From contig NC_089447.1 of assembly GCF_026210795.1 (NCBI RefSeq), forward strand, positions 2,978,501-3,042,500: a DNA stretch of 64,000 nucleotides, written 5' to 3'. Both the position numbers and the translations under genes were made by a program. Below, one piece after another: positions 56,966-64,000 of this stretch (positions are counted from its first letter, which is position 1; every line of letters begins with the position of its first letter). The notes beneath the pieces are model-generated. The model ran no database searches. It had not been told where the DNA came from and saw only the letters and a program-made list of their open reading frames with translations. The stretch is from Rhizophagus irregularis. Its lineage: Eukaryota > Glomeromycota > Glomeromycetes > Glomerales > Glomeraceae.

Positions 56966-57774
56966 ATGGAAGATAACCTTTGTAAAAAAATTTTGAATAA
57001 ATTGACTGATATTAATGAATCAAAGCTTACCTTAACTCAAATTCCACCAGAGATTCTTGAAATAATTTGCGGATATTTATGTCCTAAAGATCTATTTTCT
57101 CTAACTTTAGTATGTAAGAAATTAAAAAATTTTTTGTGGTCATTTGATTCCAATATGACACAACGTATTTGGCGTAACTCAAGAATCAGATGGTCAACTT
57201 TTGTTGAGTATAAAGGAGTTCCTCCTCCTTCTGAAGAGATTATGTCCCAGCAAAAGTGTATTTGGCTTATTGATTTGGTTGATGCTTGTCAAATTTGTGG
57301 AGATAAACGAAAAGATGGTTCAAGGATTTATTGGCCTTTTAAACTGTATAGTTGTAAAAATTGTATAGATTCTCGTGTTATAAGGTATTTGAAAAAAAAT
57401 ATTTTCTTCTTTCAAAACATTAAATAAATTTTATTAACAAAAATAATTTTTTTTTTTTTAGCTTTGAATCAGCAATACAAAAAGGAATTTCGGGCTCCGT
57501 ATTTTATTCTTTACCTTGTATTTTCCTTTACAACGAGCATGGAGTTGATAGGTATTGTTTAGAAAGTGATGTTTTAAAAACTCAAAGAGAGTATGAAAGT
57601 ATTAATGTTGAGAAAAGAGAAGAATGGATTAAAGAGAAAATAGGTGATCAATTTAAAGTCAATGATCTTCTTATTCAATATACTCAGAGAGAAGAGAGTA
57701 GAATCCGGAAAGAGAAACCCAAGTGTCGCCCCGGAAGAGCGACTAGAATGATATCTAATAATTATTACTATTAA
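56966..57774 (+). CDS. F-box protein with zinc-ribbon-like module (paralogue 1)
   Basis: Two exons (56966-57384, 57462-57774) give a 243-aa protein. The F-box is at about residues 22-62 (LTQIPPEILEIICGYLCPKDLFSLTLVCKKLKNFLW), followed by NMTQRIWRNSRIRW. A Cys pair module comes next: DACQICGDKR, then FKLYSCKNCIDSRVI, i.e. CxxC...CxxC. The intron follows directly and the C-terminal part is charged and helical (KREEWIKEKIGDQFKVNDLLIQYTQ). It is probably an SCF adaptor, the Cys module being a common companion in fungal F-box proteins. It is clearly related to the gene at 58681-59449, with the same domain order and the same intron position relative to the Cys module, so the two are a local duplication. 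Confidence 0.85.
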
Positions 57775-58680
57775 TGTATATTAATGTACATAAATTCGTT
57801 TATTTTTACATAATAAACGTAGATAATAATGAAATTAAAACTTGTTAAAACGTTAAAACGTCCATAAATTCGTTTATTTTATTTTATTTTATTTTATTTA
57901 TTTCATAATAATTCATAATAATGGGACAAGTCACATACATAGCGGTCACGATATTCATAATTATGCACATAAATTCATAGATAAACGTAGATAATGATGA
58001 AATTATAATAAAAATTAAATGTTAAAACGTACTGTACATAAATTCGTTTATTTTATATTTCATAATAAAATAATGGTCAATGGAACAAGATTTACCCCAA
58101 CGAGTTCTGAATTGTTCCATGTGCAACCATAATTACCAGGTAAAAATCAATAATTAGCTCGAGATACTATACATAAAATTCGTTCATCTATTTCATGATT
58201 ATCACGTCAATTCATTGATCAGATCCACGTGACTATGTGACTATCGCGACTATCGTATACTACTTGTATGTCGCACGGATCTACAGTACTAGTCTTATCA
58301 TTATATCTTTCATTGTAAAAAAACATTCCAAGTATATTTCGAATTTCGATCGTTTGTGAACGTATAATTCTATTGTTCCTTTTAATCTCGCAGAGATAAT
58401 CAAAAAGAAAATGATATCAATAATACCATAATAATTGTCATTGATTCATTGATTTTTTATTTACGGCACGTGATGTTATGGCAATTTTTGTGAAACCGTT
58501 AAAAACGAGAAAAATTGAAAAAGGCTTAGGCAGGAGATCATAGATGGCGTGATACTATTTTCTCCGTTTCTCTGTTAAATAAAAAATAAACAAAATAAAC
58601 CCAATTTTTTTTTTCACAAAGCTTTAATCATTTGTTTGCTGTTTTTTTTATAATTCATATTTAGAATAATTAATTCAAAA
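57775..58680. other. spacer with diverged repeats between the two F-box paralogues
   Basis: About 900 bases. CATAAATTCGTTTATTT occurs near 57789, 57863 and 58029, and ATAAACGTAGATAATNATGAAATTA at about 57812 and 57983, so the first 300 bases are an imperfect duplication. The rest is ordinary AT-rich sequence with the promoter of the second F-box gene. Confidence 0.5.
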
Positions 58681-59449
58681 ATGGCCTCAACATTACCTTT
58701 TGAAATTTTAATAGAGATTTTTAGTTATCTTCATCCAAAAGATCTTTATTCACTTTCATTAGTATGTAAACGTTATCGTACATTATTATGGTCAAAAATA
58801 TCAACTACAACTCAAGATATTTGGCGTACTTCAAGGATTCGTTATATTTTACATCCAACTTTTGACCCACCCGAAAAGATGTCCGAACAACAATATAATT
58901 ATTTATTAATGGTTGTGAATTCTTGTCAATTTTGTGGTGAATGTTGTAGATACAAGTTAGCTATGCATTGGGAATTTCGTATATTTTGTTGTCATGATTG
59001 TTTATTACAAAGATGTATTAGGTAAGTTTAATAAATTAATTTTATTGTTCCTTTTTTAAAAAACGAGTTGATTTTAAAACAAATCTTTTTTATCTTCTTT
59101 ACAAATTGCCTACAAATTTCATCAAAGTCGAAATTCACTTATGAATGATTGGAAAGTATCAGGAGAATTATTGGCTTGTTTACAACAAGTCATAACACCT
59201 CCAAGATCAAAACAAAAATTATTTTTAGTATCAGATATAATAAAAACATTATCTGAATATCATGATATTGAAGCTGAGAATAAACGATTAATTTGGATAC
59301 AAGAAAAACAATCATATATTAATAATATGATCAGGGAACATAAAAAATATAAAGCTCAATTTGAATTAATCAGGTATAGTAATAGTGAAAGAATTCAAAG
59401 ATTACTAAATAGGTTTAAATTTTATAAACATACTTCTACTTTAGTTTAG
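58681..59449 (+). CDS. F-box protein with zinc-ribbon-like module (paralogue 2)
   Basis: Two exons (58681-59021, 59128-59449) give a 220-aa protein. The F-box is at the extreme N-terminus (LPFEILIEIFSYLHPKDLYSLSLVCKRYRTLLW), followed by TTQDIWRTSRIRY. The Cys module reads NSCQFCGECCRY, then FRIFCCHDCLLQRCI. The intron lies right after RCI, at the same place as in the paralogue at 56966-57774. The C-terminal half is helical and charged (SEYHDIEAENKRLIWIQEKQSY). Protein part 2 is quite different from its paralogue, suggesting old duplication or fast change. The likely role is an SCF adaptor; the substrate is unknown. Confidence 0.85.
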
Positions 59450-60289
59450 ATTTATTAGATTGAGTTAATTAATAATCATTAATGGATTTTTTTACACTAA
59501 AAATAGATTATTTGACTTAACTTTATAAAATTTAAATCAAAGTAATAATGATTTAGTAAACAATTTTTTTGTAGTTTTTTTTTCTTTGTAATTTTTTTTT
59601 CTTTTATAATTTGTTATATATCTTTTTTTATATATATATATATTTAGTTACAATTTTGTATAAAATAAAGTGTATATAAATTTTAGATCAATTAAATTAT
59701 TATTATTTATTGTATATGTATTTTTTTATAAAATATGAATAATTTTATAGAATTCTGATATTATTTAATATATCAGAAGATTTTGCTACTTTATATAAAA
59801 GTACATCAAATTCAATAATTTAACTAATCTAACCAGTTCAGCTAGTCCAAATTTATATACTTAATAAATTAATTATAACAAAAGATATATACTGTATAAT
59901 AAATATTTATTATATTTTATTTACATATTTTATATAATAATAAATTATATTAAAAAAACTGTTAAAGAAAAGTTTATCTCTTAAACTATAAGGGTTAAAA
60001 TTAATTTTAAAAATTTTTGAATTTTTAAAATATCTTAAGATCTAGTGATCATAAAAAGATGAAATTATATTTATTACTAGTCATGTATCATGGCTAAGTC
60101 CCAACCATTTGTATTTATTTTTCGCATGTATTAATAAAATTTTTTCTTAGCATTTTTCTGAAATCGCACGGTCCTAAAAATCTGGTGACTTTATAACCTA
60201 TTTCTTTTGGTAAAATGTCATAGTATCTATGTATATTTATATATACTAACTAACTTTTGAATATTTCACTTGTATAAAATTTATCAATT
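59450..60289. other. spacer with a dispersed repeat copy
   Basis: About 840 AT-rich bases. The segment 59750-59830 is related to 29980-30110 (AGAAGATTTTGCTACTTTAT, ATTCAATAATTTAACTA). No gene is seen. Confidence 0.5.
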
Positions 60290-60898
60290 ATGACATTCGA
60301 GTTTGAAGTATTAAAAAAGCGTATTGCTGAACTTAAGGCTAAGAATGCCGAGCTTGAGGCCAAAAAAACTGAACTTTTAAAGCAGATTATAGAGGAAAAT
60401 ACTAAACGTAATGTTAGAGTTGAGAAACTGGAGCAAAAAAATAAGGAGCTTGAGACCAGACTTGTGATAGTAAAATAGGCTTCCTTACCAATAGAAAAAC
60501 AGTCGTATAATGATAATCCTTCTAACGATAGTATATCTAACTTTAATTCAGTTGTAAAGTATTATGAGAAACCATTGGTGAATGTGAAAACAAATAATTC
60601 CTTTCCTGAAGAAGTTTGCTATAATAAACAAGAACTGATAACAGAGGTGACAGTATCTGTCAACTCTGTAAAATACCTTAATAGCAAATCGTTAGAAAAG
60701 AAAGATATGAATAGTTTCTTACTTGAGGCTCATAAGAAAATCATTAGTAGTGAAATAAAGCAATACAATAAGAAGAAATTTCTACGTGAGTCAGCTAAAA
60801 ATCAAGTCTATTCGAAATTATCAAGTGACAAAAAAACTGTTACCAATGGTAACGATCAAGATTTGAAATTATTACTTAGCATAGGTGATAATGTCCAT

Positions 60899-61513
60899 TA
60901 GGGATGGTTAGATCAGTCCTGGTCCGGTCCTGGTCCTGAGACCTATAAGTCCTATTAAACGGACCTGCGAATCAGATCCTGTTAGGACCAGTTCTGAACC
61001 TGATCTCTGGACCTGGTCCTGATTAAGTTATTTATAGATTTTATGAATTTAGTAATAACTAAATATAAAAAAAGTGAGTTGCGATATTGGGATTCACTTT
61101 TTTATATTGATTTTATATAGAAAAAGTGAGTTGTGTATCGTGATTCACTTTTTTATATTGATTTTATATAAAAAAGTGAGTTGCGGTATCGCGATTCACC
61201 TTTTTATATGATTTAATATAAAAATGTGAATCGCAATATCGCAACTCATTTTTTATATGATTTTAATAATATAAAAATTGTATTGCAATATTGCAATGCA
61301 CTTTTTTTATAATTTATAATTACTTAAAATCAAATTTACAGCAAATTATACATATATAATTTAAACATATAGATCTCTTATAACCTTATGCTTAGGTAGG
61401 GCTTTTTAGGACCCTATCCTCGTCTTCTGGTCCAAAATTTGGACTTAAAGATCTGCAGACCAGGTCCTAGGACCAAGTCTTTAGGTCCAGGACCTAGGAC
61501 TTTACCATCCCTA
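60899..61513. mobile_element. 615-bp hAT-like non-autonomous insertion
   Basis: The left end TAGGGATGGTTAGATCAGTC and right end (other strand) TAGGGATGGTAAAGTCCTAG share the first ten bases and a following TCCTGGTCC/TCCTAGGTCC pattern; TAGGG ends are typical of hAT elements. GGTCC/GGACC words are dense inside both ends, and the centre holds a five-copy hairpin array. No good 8-bp target duplication remains. It interrupts the coiled-coil relic. Confidence 0.6.
61067..61312. repeat. five-copy 50-52-bp array of hairpin units
   Basis: Units start near 61074, 61126, 61176, 61226 and 61277. Each contains a short palindrome of the type GTGAGTTGCGATA...GATTCAC between TTTTTTATAT spacers. Later units drift in sequence but keep the palindrome. 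Confidence 0.7.
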
Positions 61514-63100
61514 CCTATCATCCATTGAGGATAACCACAAAAATGATCACTTGTACTAATAGCGAGGATGCCCATCTGATGAAATATCTGAGCCAATTGC
61601 TACACAACCGCTTGATAGAAATCAAGTCACTGAGAAAATTTTAAAGCATGAACTTTTTAAGCCTATTTCTTCAGTGGTATCAGTTAAACTACATGATGAG
61701 TCCATCTTAAACAACATAATTGAGGGCTTTACGCAAAGATTAGCTTATTAGATTGATGAGGCTATGAGAATGGGTCTAAAAGAAATCTTATGCTTATATC
61801 ATTATTCTCTCGAGTTTGAAAAAAAAGTAAAAAATATTACAGCTGATGGCAAGATTAAAGATAAGACAGCAAGATCAATGATATACAAAGATATGTTACA
61901 GTATTTACCTAATGTCACTCTGGATAATTTGCAAATCCAAATACATAGAACTAAAATATTCTTATGCTGTTTGAAAAAAAAGAGGTTGGGATAGATAGAA
62001 TTAAGTTAGTCACTTGTAACATGAGTGATATTTCTAGATTAACCAATACCCAAATTCAAAATATTATAGATTATATGAATGATCAGCAGGTTCATAAAAC
62101 CATTACCATTGATAATGATCAGAATCATATGACTTTAGCAGAAACGATTTCATCAGCCACATCTCAAACAAGTAAAACTAGTCTAATCTATAACCGCACA
62201 TATTTTTGCAACAAGATATTGGATCAATATCCATCTATATAAAGAATTTAGTAGTGAAAATTTTGATTATTATGGGATTATCAATGATACATCATGTGGT
62301 CTCAAAAGGACCTGCTCATTATTATGCAGTTTAGATCATGATGATGAGGAAAGTATAGAAGGTAGATATAAGGCTGGATCCTATTTTATTAAATGTAAAC
62401 AGCACGAAATTGAGATAGTTGCATAGTCTCATTGCTTTACAATAGTCTGGGTAACTCTTTGAGATGATAATCTATCTGTGAATTTTTAATCTTTTTTTAA
62501 ATGAATAGGTCTATATAAGAAAAAAGGAATTTAAATTGATTTGCAATCATATAAAAGGCAATATGAGCAAGTCCAATAAAGTATTAATCCCAAGTATCTG
62601 GATTGGCATGCCAAATTAACTGGTTTACCAAGAGTTTGACGGATAAGATCCGTTCCAACTTATACAAATAATATAAAAGAGAAATGGGACTTGAGCTATG
62701 GCAACTATCAGAAGTACATGAATCGGAAGTCATAAATTTGCCAGAAAATAAAGTATCCGATTTATCTTTTCCTTCTTCGGTGAGCAATGTCAAGAAAAAG
62801 GGCCTATCACTTTTGAAGCTAGATCCAATCCAGAATTAATTATCAAATCCATCTTAGAGCACTTCCCATACTTGAAATTCTGAAATAGTTTCAGAGGGAT
62901 TGATAATTATGAGCTCAACATGTCCTATTTGCAATGGAAAACATGGGAATTATGGATTACATGGCTCATGGTACTGCAAAAATGGGAATCAGCTCCCTTA
63001 TGATCCTGAATTAGCGAAGTTCTATTCTCAAGATAAGTTGGAATATTGTCTTACCTGCAACACTTCAAGCAATAAACTCAAGTTCGTGATCATAGTATAG

Positions 63101-63467
63101 ACCTGAAAATGCGCAGTTGCAATGTGATGATGTAATTCTGATTCCGATTTGTGCGAATCACATCCTCTAAAATATTATTCGAATATAGGTATTTTTTTCG
63201 TCAATCATCATTTCGTCATTTGAAATGTCAGAATGCAAGTTCGTTATAACTGTTATAAAATGGTAATATTAAATGACGGGGATCGTTCATTCTGCAGAAT
63301 TTACAAGCACGCATATGTATAGAATTTTTATTTTGTATAACTTGCAATGTATAATCTACTATCTATTCATTCATCTACAATAATATTTATGAAAAATTAT
63401 AATTATTCTAAATTTTCATAATCATGTTTGGAAATATTCATGCATACCATAATAACTTCATTCACCA
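63101..63467. other. spacer before the Uma2-like gene
   Basis: About 370 AT-rich bases between the coiled-coil relic and the stop codon of the minus-strand gene; no gene or repeat seen. Confidence 0.5.
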
Positions 63468-64000
63468 TCATGGCCTAGAAATTGAACCAAGTACATTATT
63501 TAATTCCAATGTCCATCCACATCCTAATACCAAATGTTCATTCCAATTAAATTTATAGTAAGTCGCATTGGTACCATTCCAGTAAATAAAATATGGTGCA
63601 CGATTTGTTCTGACATTTGGAGGATTTTCAGGAGTTGAAGGAACTGATGCAACTCCAGGATTCGGATTCTGACGGAAAGGACCTTGACTATCGGGCAATG
63701 CGATTCTAACAAATTCTATCGCAGGAAAATTCTGCTGAATCACAGGAAGTTTATCAAATGCACGTTGACGATTGGGGTCACGGTTATAAAATACCTATCA
63801 AGTATTTAGATCTGATGAGCAAAGCCATTTGCAATTTCTGCAAGAATTTAATAAATTACCTCAATATACACATTTGGTGGCAGACATGCATTAGCGATTG
63901 GGTTATGCAATTGCTGGTAAGTTAGCCTTTGAAACCAGACACCAACATCTGGTTTATAATCATTTCCCGCCATCACACAATATGTATTAAGTGTTACAAA
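63468..64000 (-). CDS. Uma2-like (PD-(D/E)XK fold) protein, 5' end outside the window
   Basis: Two exons are visible (63860-64000, continuing beyond the window, and 63468-63794) around a 65-base GT-AG intron, and the stop is at 63468. The readable C-terminal part is about 155 aa. It contains YKPDVGVWFQR, then LPPNVYIEVFYNRD, with Asp in PDV and Glu in IEV at the positions of the acidic residues in Uma2/PD-(D/E)XK nuclease-like domains. FDKLPVIQQNFPAIEFVRIALPDS and PYFIYWNGTNATYYKFNWNEHLVLGCGW follow. I remember this arrangement as a repeated family in Rhizophagus; nuclease activity is not implied. The true start cannot be seen: an in-frame Met lies at MAGNDYKPD, but coding may extend further upstream. 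Confidence 0.55.

Larger units (their letters stand above)
60290..63100 (+). pseudogene. broken multi-copy coiled-coil family gene(s)
   Basis: The first piece (60290-60478) is a heptad-type coiled coil (FEVLKKRIAELKAKNAELEAKK). Further frames follow: EVCYNKQELITEVTVSVNSVKYLNSKSLEKKDMNSFLLEA (60620-60735), NITADGKIKDKTARSMIYKDMLQYLPNVTLDNLQIQIHRTKI (61839-61955), and IEGRYKAGSYFIKCKQHEIEIVA (62357-62424). A last piece at 62900-63100 has STCPICNGKHGNYGLHGSWYCKN. I recall similar pieces as parts of a repeat protein family in Rhizophagus genomes, but no function is known to me. Stops between pieces and an insertion at 60899-61513 show the locus is dead, and it may consist of more than one copy. 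Not a plain open gene. Confidence 0.5.

Overview
The window is eukaryotic, strongly AT-rich nuclear DNA. Its genes carry many short GT-AG introns (about 55-110 bases) and encode fungal-type proteins: a MATA-type HMG box, fungal F-box families, cytochrome c, RPL37, a Tlg1/syntaxin-6 SNARE and an SYAP1-like BSD protein. Several repeated families resemble those I know from arbuscular mycorrhizal fungi (a BAH-like transposase, 3CxxC zinc-finger proteins, Uma2-like proteins, coiled-coil repeat genes). I therefore infer a Glomeromycotina genome close to Rhizophagus. This is a judgement from sequence style; no search was run.

Layout. 1-13.8 kb: a single-exon HMG-box regulator (5477-6700) inside long gene-free AT-rich sequence. 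13.8-21.7 kb: a compact housekeeping block with a CCDC124/Lso2-like ribosome factor (-), cytochrome c (+), a class II eIF4E/4EHP-like cap-binding protein (-), a dysbindin-like BLOC-1 subunit (-) and RPL37 (+), with two divergent promoters. 22.4-24.5 kb: an odd Cys/Trp/His repeat protein joined to 3CxxC zinc-finger modules. 24.5-30.7 kb: gene-free, built from MITE-like inverted-repeat elements and tandem arrays. 30.7-35.8 kb: a degraded transposase-like gene (-) head to head with an apparently intact 354-aa gene (+). 36.2-38.0 kb: two non-autonomous elements side by side, each with an 8-bp target duplication, the two targets overlapping. 40.0-50.0 kb: a second host block with an MFSD1-like transporter (+), an SYAP1-like BSD protein (-), a syntaxin-6/Tlg1 SNARE (+) and a membrane START-domain protein (-). 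52.0-59.5 kb: an F-box/LRR gene, an RRM gene with Gly-Gln-Asn-Gly repeats, and two related F-box/zinc-ribbon genes. 60.3-63.1 kb: relics of a coiled-coil repeat family, with one relic split by a hAT-like insertion. 63.5 kb to the end: a partial Uma2-like gene.

How the genes relate. The two host blocks hold mostly endomembrane and translation functions: ribosome dormancy (CCDC124), ribosome structure (RPL37), cap binding (eIF4E2), endosome/lysosome traffic (dysbindin, syntaxin 6, MFSD1-like) and lipid handling (START). I see no operon-like or pathway cluster. Neighbours are paired mainly by shared divergent promoters.

Most notable observations: (1) the syntaxin-6 gene contains what looks like an AT-AC minor (U12) spliceosome intron with textbook 5' splice site and branch point; (2) the 18-fold W-x-C repeat protein, which may be an undescribed metal-binding or structural architecture; (3) a group of hAT-like MITEs with readable target duplications, including two in overlapping targets and one inserted into a 28-bp array.
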